Shown: positions 41,651-52,824 of the stretch, piece after piece | How positions within the stretch are numbered: the first letter of the stretch is position 1 | Layout: each line of letters begins with the position of its first letter | Origin: Chaetoderma sp. LZ-2023a | Lineage: Eukaryota; Mollusca; Caudofoveata; Chaetodermatida; Chaetodermatidae | Assembly: GCA_034401795.1 (NCBI GenBank) | Contig: CM067371.1 | Coordinates: 79,858,402-79,922,401 of the forward strand | Direction of reading: 5' to 3' | DNA: 64,000 bases | Made by a program: the position numbers and the translations under genes | Notes under the pieces: model-generated | Told to the model about the DNA's origin: nothing | What the model saw: only the letters and a program-made list of their open reading frames with translations | The model's database searches: none

Positions 41651-43255
41651 TTAGGCCTGGTTAGTAGGTTCTACTAGTAGGTCTGGTCTGGATACTACGA
41701 TATGCAACTACGCTAGAGCAGTAAGCTAGGGTAGAAGGCTTGGACGGTAGGTTCGGCAAGTATGCTATTAGGTTAGGACTACAATGTAGCCCTCAGGCTA
41801 CATGACATTATTAACCCCATCAAGGGACAGGCAATAGAAACTCAGTCTTTTAACAAATGAATGAATTGTTTAATTATTCATCTTATTAATCTCTGCAATA
41901 AAGGGGTTGATTCATAATCTATGATCAGGATATGATTGACTTAAAATTATCATGAAGCAATGAGATTAGAAGGAAATATTTAGAAGCAGTTCAGCGACGA
42001 TCGTCTCCTTCAATGCGGCCATATTGCTTTGATATTTACAGTCACCATTATCTGGGGCTCTATTGTCCTCACTGTAGCGCATGGATAGAAAACCATTCCG
42101 GTACAGTGTACATACAATTGTTAACTAACAATATTGAAATCACTGCACTAATAATAATTTTTCTGAGAAGAAATTAACAAAGTTGGTGACTTTCAATTAA
42201 TCTCAATTGTTATCAAATCTGTGGCTTGTGACAATTGTATTGTCCACTGAAAATCTATAGGCAACAACAATTTTCAGTCAATTTGTTACACTAATATATA
42301 GCCTAGCGTGCTTCAAATCTACTATAGGCAACATGCATGATATACCATTACGACACACTCTCTGCTCACCTCGGAAGACAACACTACAGAGGTTATCACT
42401 AGCATAATGAGAATGCTTCTATATTGAGGAATCCTTAATAATGTCGACTACAATCACCAAACTAAAATGGCGGCTTCGACGAAGACTATCTTTACTCTTC
42501 ACTGTACAAGCAATGCATGTTCACGATGTGAGAGTGGCACTTTAGAAGTTTAGAATAAGCCAATATTATGTCCCGACCAGGACAACATATTGAGAAGCAA
42601 CATGGATAAATAGAAAACAGTCCAAAAATACACGAATTTTAATTCACATATCTTGACATAAACAACTTATTTGAGGAAGCAATGGCGTTGGATTGACAAA
42701 AATACTTCTAAAATAGATTCAACAATATCATTATTAAAGTTCTAAGCGGGAAGTGCTGCAATGGGATCAGGTAATTCAGAGATTAGTGAGCCACATTGTA
42801 AATGTGTGAATTAAATTGGAGCTTTATACTCCGATTTGTTCTATGATTTAGCCCAATACAACTTGTAACGTAGAGACGAGCAAACAGATGATGGATGGTC
42901 TTGTACAACATTCATATAGCACACCATGGATTTGATAACACTTACACTTGAATGAGTGCACTCCGTCAAGTATCAGTATGTTGTATGGTGCATATATCGG
43001 TCAATGGTCTTGCTTAGGTGTGGGGGGGGGGGGGTTGGCGTGCTGTAAATGTACCACTTTAGATGGACAAATCACCTTATGGTCATTTGCGTCCCAGTGA
43101 ACTCATTTGACTAGAGAAATATGTCAGTCATGACGTCACTCACATATATTAGACTAGGTGAAATACAAAACACCATGGCCAGTCAAGTCACCCGCTATAT
43201 GGTGAGTAAATTATACTTCATTGGTACGCCATAATGCATCTGCCTATAAATGGCG
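41651..43255. other. No supported gene; G-run and minor fragments
   Basis: AGGTTAGTAGGTTCTACTAG-like GTAGG-rich text lies at 41660-41780. A weak HP-CRE-like hairpin is at 42240-42275. A G-run is at 43021-43034. No coding or RNA feature recognised. Confidence 0.45.
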
Positions 43256-43261
43256 AGCTAA

Positions 43262-43597
43262 ATGTCACATGAAGCTATGGTTCACTGGCGCGCACATGAT
43301 TTGAAAGTAATACTGCTATATAGTAAGCAGATTTACACAAAGAATTTCACTCTTTCAAACTTCAGTTGTCAGTGTGAGACTGTGGAAGCAGTTCAAATCA
43401 TCTTAGGAGGAGATGTAAAACAATTTGCGAAAGCAATTTGCGAAAGCAAAGGTTGTGGTTTAATCAATTCGTATTATAGGATATACAGCAATCGAGTTGA
43501 GTTGTTCATAAAGAGAGAATTTAGTATACAACTGAAGAAGAAACCAGTGCAGTATAATTCACAGTTCTCGCGACATTTGTTAACTGAGTTAAAGTGA
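43262..43597 (+). CDS. Unrecognised 111-codon ORF
   Basis: It reads MSHEAMVHWRAHDLKVILLY at the start and has four Cys (CQCETVE, CESKGCG) and a basic end (SIQLKKKPVQYNSQ). Composition looks protein-like, with balanced charge and no low complexity. No domain is recognised, and no promoter or splice context was found. It may be chance, an exon, or a transposon relic. Confidence 0.22.
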   Translation: MSHEAMVHWRAHDLKVILLYSKQIYTKNFTLSNFSCQCETVEAVQIILGGDVKQFAKAICESKGCGLINSYYRIYSNRVELFIKREFSIQLKKKPVQYNSQFSRHLLTELK

Positions 43598-43599
43598 AA

Positions 43600-43900
43600 G
43601 TATTTTAAAGCTTCCTATTTAGTAGTTGGTCAAACAAAATTCAATTGCTGCAAGGTATGGGATATTGAGAGTCTGTTCTAATCAAGTCGGCCTTAGCGAT
43701 AGAAGTGCTGCCGTTTTCATTTCCTGTCCTGAGCAGTCGTCTGTCTGAAGGTGACGTAAAATTCACCCAAATCTATCATCTGGCTGCAAAACGGATTGCG
43801 GACATCGAAATTTGAAAGCAGATTGGAGATGTGGATGAATGAAACGGGTTCCATAAGAAATAATACTACGTTAAATAAAATATAAAGCCAGGAGAGGGCG
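43600..43900. other. No supported gene
   Basis: Nothing recognised between the ORF and the LINE tail. Confidence 0.35.
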
Positions 43901-43906
43901 TGATTG

Positions 43907-44100
43907 TATAAATATGTTAAGCGTGCTGCGATGTGACCACAAGAAAGTAGGACTCTGTATACACAGATCAAGAATCGACATGAGGAAGTTTAAGATTTGG
44001 GCTAATGTCGAAACACAGGGGTCAAAAGTGAAGAAGAATTGATTGCAGCTGTACGATGTTTCTACAACTACATCCGCGGAATACAGTAATCATACGTGCG
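43907..44100 (+). repeat. LINE 3' UTR, second copy
   Basis: Same family as 7952-8200: AAGCGTGCTGCGATGTGACC, CACAGGGGTCAAAAGTGA, GATTGCAGCTGTACGATGTT and GGAATACAGTAATCATACG. Only the tail survives. Confidence 0.6.
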
Positions 44101-44224
44101 TGCACACTCACGCAGGTTTGTTCTTATCATCTACAGCGAATAGGATTTATCATACGGCCAGTCGCAAGATAGGTGTGGTCCATTGCCTATACACCAGTCT
44201 TCACATTCAGATGAAACATTCCTC

Positions 44225-44582
44225 GATGGAGCGGTCCGATCGGTCACTCAAGTATATGATGTCATAATCAGTTACGCAATATATAGAAGAACGTCGCATA
44301 AAAAATGTGTAATGAATTACGTGTGCCTCTCTAGTTAAATTATGTTAAAGTTAAGTTCTGTTAACTATTTTGGAACTAATTTGACAATAGGCAGTAAGAT
44401 CACCCCCCAGTCAAATTAATTTCCAATGTATTCAAAAGCTTACCCGTATAAATACCTTGAAAATGCCATTCTTGGAAGTCAGGGTTCAAAGTATATACAT
44501 CGACCTCAACACGCCCAAATTATGGCCGGCGCTTAGCTAGTTATACATTGGCGGGCATATCGAGAAATTGATCCCACTAAAT
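44225..44582 (-). repeat. HP-CRE element copy (reverse), diverged
   Basis: It starts with the distal arm GATCGGTCACTCAAGTATATG then ATGTCATAATCAG. The hairpin arms are TCTGTTAACTATTTTGGAAC and CAAATTAATTTCCAATGTAT. The proximal end is CATTGGCGGGCATATCGAGA. This is the older subfamily (GATCCGATCTGTCACTCAA-type distal end) shared with 51265 and 53480. Confidence 0.72.
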
Positions 44583-44824
44583 ATCCATTAGACAATTATT
44601 GATGATCGGCAGGAGTAAGAGTGGTGAGAGTCCATTATTGAAATAAACAATATTCAGCGGACATGAAATTTTCATACTAGAATTACAGCTTCTCGCTATT
44701 CATACCTTGGCTAGTGCAGTTAGTGATAAGACAATCGCGATAAAGATGTATGTCGATAATTCATTTACCAGTAATTCAATGAAGTGCTAAAATGTACGTC
44801 TGGGTTCAATGCGTTCAAGCAAGC

Positions 44825-45210
44825 TTAAGAATAAATGGATCCATTTCCAGCTATTGCTCGCCCATTTCTAGCTAAGCTCCGCCCACATTGTCCACGTGTT
44901 TGAATAGATTTACTTCGATCAATCCCTGAACTCTCTGACTATCAATGTCCAGGAAACTATACAGGTAAGCCTATGGCAGCAACAGCGTCCAGTCAAATTA
45001 GTTTCAAAATATTAAATATGATATTTATTAAATGGTAAAGACATACAATTCGTACAACGTGTCGGACTATTAAGCGTTAAAGACTATATCGAGTCATCCA
45101 TGATGTTATGATTATGCCGTCATACTATACGTCACGTAGTTAGTTATGACGGCATATTACGTCATATGATGAATGGATAAACTTGGAAAGGTCCATTTTA
45201 AAGTGACTAC
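44825..45210 (+). repeat. HP-CRE element copy, left hairpin arm deleted
   Basis: Proximal end AATGGATCCATTTCCAGCTA, then CTATACAGGTAAGCC joins directly to TATGGCAGCAACAGCGTCCA and the right arm. The distal arm keeps AGTTATGACGGCATATTACG. The right terminus CTTGGAAAGGTCCATTTTAA is the inverted counterpart of the usual left terminus, showing the short TIR of this family. Confidence 0.8.
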
Positions 45211-45320
45211 TCGTCTATATATGGTAACGGTGGAATTAGAAAGTGATTTTAGATATCGTAAATGTTCAAGGTGAATTGACGTCAAGCATCATCTTTGACC
45301 TTGAGCTCGTATAAACCTAC

Positions 45321-45715
45321 AATGGATATATCCACGTTTACTTATGCCACGCCCATCTTTAGCTAAGCTCCGCCTACGCGCTGTCCGTGTTGAGATCGAT
45401 CGAACCCTAAACACCCTGAATCTCAAGTTCCAAAAAAACTATGCAAGTAAGCTGTTGAATATCTTGAAACTAATTTGACGGGGTGTTGTTGCTGCCTATG
45501 GCTATATTTCAAAATATTCAACAGAACGATTAATAATTAGTAAAGACATACAATTCGTACAACTGAAGGACCTTTAAAAATCCATGACGGACTTGGCTAT
45601 GTCATTCATGACGTAGTTGATGGTGACACCAACCTCTTTCTACATATGACGTAATTGATTATGACGTCACATACATAATCGACAGATTGGATCTATCAAT
45701 TTGAAAGGCCATAAC
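45321..45715 (+). repeat. HP-CRE element copy
   Basis: It has GCCACGCCCATCTTTAGCTA, GAGATCGATCGAACCC, and a hairpin whose right arm lost its upper part (GCTGTTGAATATCTTGAAAC ... TTTCAAAATATTCAACAG). Distal TTGATTATGACGTCACATAC is at about 45655. Confidence 0.8.
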
Positions 45716-46090
45716 CGTTAAAAGATTTTCAGAATGATGACACAAAATTATAAATCATATTTTGTTATAGGATAAACATGCCGTGACGTCATACTGGTAC
45801 TGATCTAAGGACTTAGCCCATGGTGTGCACACTTTCTCCCATACCGGTTTGACCCGCTGATAGCTCGCGTCTGCTGTGGTATTGGGACATTTAGCAATCA
45901 GCGGCCACATAGTAGTAAAATCACCATCAGTTACCGCTTCTTAATAACTGATAACATGTCAACGATAAAAAAAAACCGCCTCGAAGGAGCTTATTGCATA
46001 CTGTGTAGCTAATGCAATGATATGTTATGAACTAGTGTGCGCGTGTCTCGTGATGTTTGCAAATTTTATATTTTATTTTCTGTTTAGCTA
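45716..46090. other. No supported gene
   Basis: Nothing recognised; an isolated TGACGTCA lies at about 45783. Confidence 0.4.
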
Positions 46091-46091
46091 A

Positions 46092-46470
46092 TGAACCTTA
46101 CCATTTTTAGCTATGCCCCGCCCATCTCTAGCTAAGCTCCACCCACCCCGCGCTCACGTTGGGATCGATCGATCTCTGAACTTCCTGACTATCAATTTCC
46201 AGAAAACTATACATTTAAGCTATTGAAGATTTTGGAACTAATTTGACTGGGCGCTGTTGCTGCCTATAACAACGTCCTGTCAAATTAGTTTCAAAGTATT
46301 CAACAGCATGATTATTAAATAGTAGAGACATACAATTCGTACAACGTATCGAAATATTAAGAGCTAAAGATGAGCCAAATATAATCATTTATGACGTAAA
46401 GATTGTGACATCATCTTACACACCGCTTAGCTGATTATAACGTCAGATGATAGCTGGATTTGCCAGAAAT
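46092..46470 (+). repeat. HP-CRE element copy
   Basis: GAACCTTACCATTTTTAGCT, GCCCCGCCCATCTCTAGCTA, GGGATCGATCGATCTCTGAA, hairpin AGCTATTGAAGATTTTGGAA / TTAGTTTCAAAGTATTCAAC with a shortened loop, and a distal arm with CATTTATGACGTAAAG. Confidence 0.82.
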
Positions 46471-46774
46471 GCAAAATTTTCTTTTGTTGTCGATTTTAAT
46501 TGATATATTTTCCCAGTATTTATCAGTGTGTATGTGTATATATATACAGTATGTTATGGTATATATTGATCTATAAATGCCAAGCTTGGCAACATGTTTG
46601 TAATATAAACGCAGCATTAGCATCGTACTAACATACGCCGACTCACATCGCTTCCTCGATACGAGACCGTTGCGGCAGGGAGAGACCGTACCATAGGACG
46701 ATGCAACGTTAGTGGCTTTGCTGATTCCCTCGTCGTCACTTTCAAGGCATCGTGATCAATTCATCTTTCCAGCG
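46471..46774. other. No supported gene
   Basis: AT-rich (TATATATACAG) sequence between opposing HP-CRE copies. Confidence 0.4.
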
Positions 46775-47152
46775 TGTCCACTTATCATCTGACGTCATAT
46801 GACGTCATAATCAGCTAAGTGGTGCGTAGGATGACGTCATAATCATTTCGTCATGAATGAATCTATTTGGCCTGTCTTTAACTCTTAATAGTCCGACACG
46901 TTGTACAACTTGTATGTCTACTATTTAATAAGCATGCCTTTAAATATTTTGAAATTAATTTGACTGGATGCTGTTGCTGCCAGACAGCAACAGCGCCCAG
47001 TCAAATTAGTTCCAAAATATTCAATAGCCTACCTGTATAGTTTTCTGGAAATTGATAGGCAGGGAGTTCTGAGATCGATCGATCCCAACACGAGCGAGGT
47101 GGAGGTGGAGCTAGTAAGAGATGGGCGGGGCATAGATAAAATGGAAAGGTCC
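46775..47152 (-). repeat. HP-CRE element copy (reverse), near full length
   Basis: It begins ATCTGACGTCATATGACGTC and GGATGACGTCATAATCATTT (three TGACGTCA sites within 50 bp). The hairpin arms ATATTTTGAAATTAATTTGA and CAAATTAGTTCCAAAATATT are present. It ends GGGCGGGGCATAGATAAAAT then GGAAAGGTCCATT. Confidence 0.85.
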
Positions 47153-47798
47153 ATTGATTCAGTAGCCCCTATGCCAGACATAAAGAAAGGTTGGCTTTAA
47201 AGTTTTGTGATACAATTATGTGTTTATTAGCAAGTAATCATCGAATAAGAAAAGATTACTTCATGGAAAACATGTTTAACTCAATACTTCATTAGCATAT
47301 TCAAATACATATCTAACCATAATTGGTGGAATTTTTGGACTGAACACATTACTAACTTAGTACATTCATACCCTTTCTGTTGATTTCTGTATCTAAACCA
47401 CCTGCTACAATGTTATTGACGGCCGTTTTGACTGGAATTTCAGAACATCAGTTATCTATCCATAGTGCTAAATAATTGCATGCATAGCTATTTTCCCAAT
47501 GAAGGATTAAGGACAATAAATTACTAATGAAAATCCCATGTACATTATTTTTAGCGAATTTTGTCTACTTTTTCATGCTCTACAATATTATTATACATGT
47601 TTTACTTTGAAAATTTACCACTCATATCGTGACTAGTAAAATGTGTCCATGATATTAAAATCATTGCCCCGACGCTCTACAAGACATAACAATGGAAATG
47701 TATTGACTATCTCGAATGTTCAGCCTAGTGTTTTATGCTATAATACATAAGGGAAAAATTAAACAGACACAGTACCTGGTATTGTCGTCATAATATAT
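47153..47798. other. No supported gene
   Basis: AT-rich unique sequence. Confidence 0.45.
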
Positions 47799-48016
47799 TA
47801 AACATTTACTGTCTAAATTTGGTAAAGATTGTTAAAATATTTAGACATTGAATGTCCATTTGCAGGCCAAGAGAAGGCTGTTTTTTGCAGATTTGCCACT
47901 GGAATCTGGAATGACTGTTTCGAGAGTGATTCCAGTGGTAAATTATCAAAAATCCCCTCCTGGCATGCAACTTGACATTGCTCACAATCCCTTACGCAAA
48001 ATGGCAGCGCCTATAG
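47799..48016. mobile_element. TTAA palindromic MITE (P1), right end unclear
   Basis: Left TTAA at 47799, then TGTCTAAATTTGG, TGTCCATTTGCAGGCCAAGA and the palindrome CCACTGGAATCTGGAATGAC ... GTGATTCCAGTGG with a changed centre. The right part reads CCCCTCCTGGCATGCAAC and then CACAATCCCTTACGCAAAAT, which also occurs at 49467-49486, so the usual right end is replaced. Confidence 0.55.
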
Positions 48017-48018
48017 GC

Positions 48019-48288
48019 AATGGACCTTTCCGTTTTAGCTATGCCCCGCCCACCCCTAGCTAAGCTCCACCCGCACTTCGCAGTGTTGGGATCGATCGAT
48101 CCATGGATGCCATAACTATCAATTTCCTGAAATCTATACAGGTAACCTGTTGAATATTTTGAAACCAATTTAACTGGGTGCTGTTGCTACCTATGGCAGC
48201 AACAGCGCCCAGTAAAATTAGTTTCGAAATATTCAACAGAATATGTATTAAATAGTAGACATGCAATTCTTACAACAACGCGTAGTCC
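48019..48288 (+). repeat. HP-CRE element copy with full hairpin
   Basis: AATGGACCTTTCCGTTTTAG, CCGCCCACCCCTAGCTAAGC and GGGATCGATCGATCCATG. The hairpin is nearly perfect: CCTGTTGAATATTTTGAAAC ... TGCTACCTATGGCAGCAACA ... TTAGTTTCGAAATATTCAAC. The distal arm is cut short before the CRE sites and abuts the next, inverted copy. Confidence 0.85.
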
Positions 48289-48291
48289 ATC

Positions 48292-48548
48292 TTCAGTGGA
48301 CCTTTCCAAGTTTATCAATCGATTATATAACGTCATAACCGACTAAGTGACATGTATGCTGACATCATAACCATTACGTCATAAATTCGTGTATTTGGCC
48401 AGTCTTTAACTCTTAATAGTCCAACATGTTGTAAGAATTGTATGTTTTTGCTATTTAATAAACCTGCTGTTTAATATTTAGAAACTAATTTGGCTGGTTG
48501 CTGTTGCTCAACTTAGTTTCAAAATATTTATCAGTTTATCTACAATAT
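48292..48548 (-). repeat. HP-CRE element copy (reverse)
   Basis: It starts at the distal terminus AGTGGACCTTTCCAAGTTTA. The CRE sites have decayed to TAACGTCAT and TGACATCAT. The hairpin is shortened (GCTGTTTAATATTTAGAAAC then TAGTTTCAAAATATTTATCA). The proximal half is missing. Confidence 0.75.
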
Positions 48549-49380
48549 TTGCCCGGTCTTGCTAAAATATGTGCTCACTTATTACCAGTGATTCGAACGC
48601 TTAGGCTACGTGTTACAGCTCATAAATAAGTTAATATACCCACAAAACATAAACTCAAATTCTGTCTTGTTTTGCAAACATGTTATTTTATTTTTTAGAT
48701 GTTCTATACCATCAATTCGGCGGTTTTACAGTACAGCTCATACATGTGTATAATTTACCATATTAACAAAGAAAAATATCAATTCTACATTGTTTTGAAA
48801 ACGTGTTAATTTATTTTTAGGTCTTCTATACCAAACGGTGTCAGGTTTCGAGGAAACCGAGATATTGCAAAACTTGCTTTAACCATTATCTTGCTGGTTT
48901 CAAAGGCCTATATATTTGTTTCACGGCCAGTACAAGAAAGATTTGTGTAGATTATGTTAGCAATAATGCTGAACGTTGTCTACATATGTGCAGGAACAGC
49001 TTACGGCAGCAGTTTCCAAAATGAATAGACGTTATCATATATTTAGATGTACAAAAATATGTGGAATGTCAGCAATGTATGAGTTAGGTTTTAACCCATT
49101 TCTTTAATTCCTAACATCCTTCCGTATTACCGTATTTCCCCAATTTCTTTTTTTACCGTAGTTTTGTAGTTTCGTATTTTGCATGCTATTTAAGCAGAAT
49201 TTCTATTCCAATTACCAATAAGAGATTTACTTACTTTTGAAGGCTATATACACAGCTAATCGTCTGCGTCAGATGGCAGTCAGTCAGTCCGCCAGCCCCC
49301 ATAGTGAGCGTATGCGAATGAGCGATCTAGCCAATATATATCCTAAATCTATGGTTACAATCCAAAAATAAAGACGGGCG

Positions 49381-49382
<2 letters not shown>
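48549..49382. other. No supported gene; local duplication
   Basis: Two blocks near 48630-48700 and 48765-48830 share AATTCT..TTGTTTTG.AAAC.TGTTA.TTTATTTTT, followed by TTCTATACCA, so a ~130-bp local duplication is likely. No gene. Confidence 0.45.

Positions 49383-49383
<1 letters not shown>

Positions 49384-49446
<63 letters not shown>
49384..49446. repeat. (CT)n microsatellite
   Basis: About 31 uninterrupted CT units. Confidence 0.97.
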
Positions 49447-49447
<1 letters not shown>

Positions 49448-49569
49448 GTTAGTGGTTGGCGACCACAATCCCTTGCGCAAAATGGCCGCGCCTATGGGCA
49501 ATTCTAGACACAAGCACATATATGCGTGACCGCTCGAGCGGCCACGCAATTACATTAATAACAGCGATA

Positions 49570-51270
49570 ATAGACCTGGTGACTTATTTTTTCTTGGCAT
49601 ATAAAAGGTATTTACAAATTTTTTGGAGAACTGGACTGTTGCATATTGAAAGAAGTCCTTTTGCTTTTTCTATCATGGTATTGGTTAGGTGGTAAGAAGG
49701 GATTAGTCTTTGTCGTTCAGTGCTAAATTTTGTGCAATGAAAAAGAAAGTGCAATTCGTCACCTATGCAATTACATGCATTACAGATGCGCTCATTTCGA
49801 TCAATCCCCTCCCATCTCTTGTCTCGATGTCTAGTTGGTGGTTTAATGTTCTGAAGTGGCACAGAATTGTAGCGTCGCGATATGGCAATACAACAAAATA
49901 TTTTTCAAATACCGAATCACTCATTATGTTATTGTAAAACGTTAATCGGTTTGAATTGGAAATTTCAGTTCTACGTTTTTCATTGAATTGAGTTTGTAAA
50001 GCTATTCTTACCTGCCTAGCGATGTTAGTCTTATTTACGTTTTCTACGTTAAAGACTGTATCAAATCCTGCTATTGTTAGTATTTCTTTAACTTTTTCTA
50101 TCCGTTTAAACTTGATATTCTTTGTCTCCGTATACTGTAGGCAGGTATAGTAAAGAATAGACGAAAGTTTTCCATATCCAGCGTTTACGATGTCCGCCCA
50201 AAATCGAATTATATTGCACTGTATTATAATATTTAATGGGTATTTACCTAACTCTGTATAGATCATAACATTCGGGGTACCCTTCTTCATTTGTAACATA
50301 ATTTTATAAAATCGTATTTGGCAAATTTCTAGCAGTTTCGTGTTTTCAAAGCCCCAGATTTCGGACGCGTATAATATAACTGGTATAACCATAGACTCAA
50401 AAAGTGTGCACTGTAAATCTATCGGGACATCGATCGCTTTGATTTTGTGAATTAGTGCGTATATTGCTTTAATCCCTTGAGCTAAGTTTCGTTTTCTAAA
50501 AGAAAAAAAGTTACCATTATATTTGAAAAGTACACCCAAAAATAAATATTAATCTGCTACTTCTATGCTATGTTCACCTATTTGAAATTTTGGTTGGTTA
50601 ATTTTCTTACGTTTTTAGAATATTATTGTTTTTGTTTTTTAATGATTGATCTGCAATTTCCACTTTTCGCAATAGTCCTGGAATACATCTAATGCATTTT
50701 GTAGCGACATGGGTGTTTCTGCCATTACCATAGTGTCATCAGCATAGAGAAGCACAATAAGATATAAATAAAGGTGTAAATTATCAACTAGTTCGATAAT
50801 TGTTGTCAGCCCTGATGTGTGGTGTTCTTCTAGGTAGCTTTCTAAATCATTCAGATAAATCGAAAAGAGAAACGTGGATAAATGTTCACCTTGTCTAACG
50901 CCTATCCTACACGGGAATTATTTGATTTATGAAAAACAAAAGATTTAATAGACTGATACATATTAAAAATAATTTTAAAGCATTTTCCTGTAACCACGTT
51001 TTTTATAATTTTTTACCAGAGACCCTTTCTCCAAACAGTATCGAAAGCTTGTTTAAAATCTATAAAACAGCAGTATAACTTTTTCTTATCGGCTGATAAG
51101 AGCTGCTGCATGAGATGCAGCGAAAATATATTGTATAGCGTGGATCTACCCTTTCTAAATCCGTATTGCGAATCTGAAATGATTTCATATTTTTCAGCAT
51201 ATGCATTCAAACGCATTACAGAGATTATAGAGTCTACAGACAATCCACTCTCCTCACAGCAATTGATATA
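49570..51270 (-). pseudogene. Degraded LINE with RT domain and YADD motif
   Basis: Minus strand. The 51243-51013 frame has DSQYGFRKGRSTLYNIFSLH and KKLYCCFIDFKQAFDTVWRK, RT blocks 2 and 3 (with the F-x-D-x-x-x-A-F-D catalytic Asp). LLYADDTMVM lies at about 50725-50755 between stops. A 258-codon frame (50539-49763) then holds the connection region (DVPIDLQCTLFESMVIPVIL, LYASEIWGFEN, YTELGKYPL). After a frameshift, 49862-49584 carries RICNACNCIGDELHFLFHC, a zinc-knuckle-like end. Multiple frameshifts and stops; 5' truncated. It is a different family from the LINEs at 11.7 and 40.4 kb. Confidence 0.85.
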
Positions 51271-51602
51271 TCCGATCTGTCACTCAATTATATGAGCAAT
51301 AATCAATTACGTCACGTGTAGGCTGACGGTACAATCACAATGCGTAATAGATGATGTATCTAGTTCCGTCGTGAGTATCAAATAGTCTGTCAAGTGTACG
51401 AATGTTAGGCCCCGTGTCTTTATTAATTAATCTGTTGAATACTTTAAGCCTAATTAACCATAGGCAGCACCCCGCATAGTCGCCTTGATATTGAGATTCT
51501 TGGAATTTAGGAGTCGATCGATTCTAGAAGGGGTAAAGTGTGGGCGGAGATTACCTAGAAATGGGCGGGGCATAGTTAGAAACGGATCCCTCTCGTACTA
51601 GT
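51265..51602 (-). repeat. HP-CRE element copy (reverse), older subfamily
   Basis: TCCGATCTGTCACTCAATTA, ATTACGTCACGTGTAGGCTG, hairpin remnants (TCTGTTGAATACTTTAAGCC, CCATAGGCAGCACC), GTCGATCGATTCTAG and AATGGGCGGGGCATAGTTAG. It lies immediately beside the LINE fragment. Confidence 0.72.
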
Positions 51603-51878
51603 CTGACTGGTGGATTAACAGGACATATATTCTCTTAAGTTTCTCACCAGACCTTGTCATGTACAGTTTCAGATACGAACGACAATCGTGATCATAGTGT
51701 AAGCCTATTAATAATTCAGTTACCAGCAATTCAATGTTAAGATGTGTTTCTGGAGTCAATGACTCCACGCAAGCTTAAGAATTTCACCTCCAATGTTCTT
51801 AATTTGGCTCGGTATGAAGGGTTAAACCATTTGACGCGAAAGCCCGAATTCTAACATTCATTTACTATTTGATAAATA
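51603..51878. other. No supported gene
   Basis: Nothing recognised. Confidence 0.35.
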
Positions 51879-51879
51879 T

Positions 51880-52035
51880 TATGTTGAATATTTTGAAACT
51901 GCTTTGACTCGGAGCTGTTGCTGCCTACCGACAACAACAAGTCCCTGTCAAATTAATTACAAATTTCTCAGCAGCTTACGCGTATAGTTACATTGAAATT
52001 GAGATGCGGGCATTCAGTGTTCAAACGGTGAATTA
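51880..52035 (-). repeat. HP-CRE hairpin with proximal remnant (reverse)
   Basis: TATGTTGAATATTTTGAAAC and its counterpart CAAATTAATTACAAATTTCT flank a TGCTGCCTACCGACAACAAC loop. CAGCTTACGCGTATAGTTAC follows. The outer parts are decayed. Confidence 0.6.
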
Positions 52036-52421
52036 GCATCAGACCTTATTGGAATCTTGCAACGCACATAAAAGTTCTCAAATTATTCACTATATTACGC
52101 GGTATATTGATACCATAGGACACATTTGGCGTGATTTACCGTGTAGCTAGGTCAGCAGTATAGCGCTTTCTTTTCAAATTACCAAACGCTACATTTATGG
52201 ACCATTAGCCGTAATATGTGTAATGTGCGACGTAGCTGAATATATGACCGTATCAGTCCCCATACACATGTCCCCACGGGTAAGACAGATGCATAAAGTT
52301 TGAAGACGTAGCAGGATAAAAGAAATGCACACTGGAATAATAACGGGTTTTTTCATTCAACGTCATCAATTATTAAGAAATCTGACATTATTTAATGCGG
52401 TCGACGCTTTATGATTCTGCT
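52036..52421. other. No supported gene
   Basis: Nothing recognised. Confidence 0.35.
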
Positions 52422-52824
52422 TTAACCCCTCTTGTGTCAACAGCGCCTCAAAGCGCTCAAAATACTACTTGATATATCAATTAAACATTTTGACGCTCAA
52501 AATTTGTAAAGATAATTTAATTTTAGAAGACTGTGTTTGGAAATTTACCACTGGATTTTTTTCGCCGGCTTGACCATTAAAAGGGCAATTGTAAAGAAAA
52601 TTAAAGTTTTTACTTATCCAATGTCTATCTGCAGGCCGGGGGAAGATATTTTTGAAAATTCACGACTAGAATGACTGGCTCGGTTATCGAGCCAGTCATT
52701 CTAGTGATAAAGATTCAAAAATACTCTTCTCTAGGCCTTTCCGATAGCAATGTCTGAAGACCACTGTAAAGTTGTTTTGGTCTGTTTGACCATTAAAGGG
52801 TTAAGTTGACGCAAGCGGGGTTCA
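52422..52824. mobile_element. TTAA-flanked MITE (family P2), second copy
   Basis: The left end is TTAACCCCTCTTGTGTCAAC. The right end GTTGACGCAAGCGGGGTTCA is its inverted counterpart, with the terminal TTAA mutated to TTCA. The internal order matches 36927-37340: AGCGCTCAAAATACTACTTG, TTGACCATTAAAAGGGC, the palindrome GGCTCGGTTATCGAGCC and TTTGACCATTAAAGGG. Confidence 0.82.
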
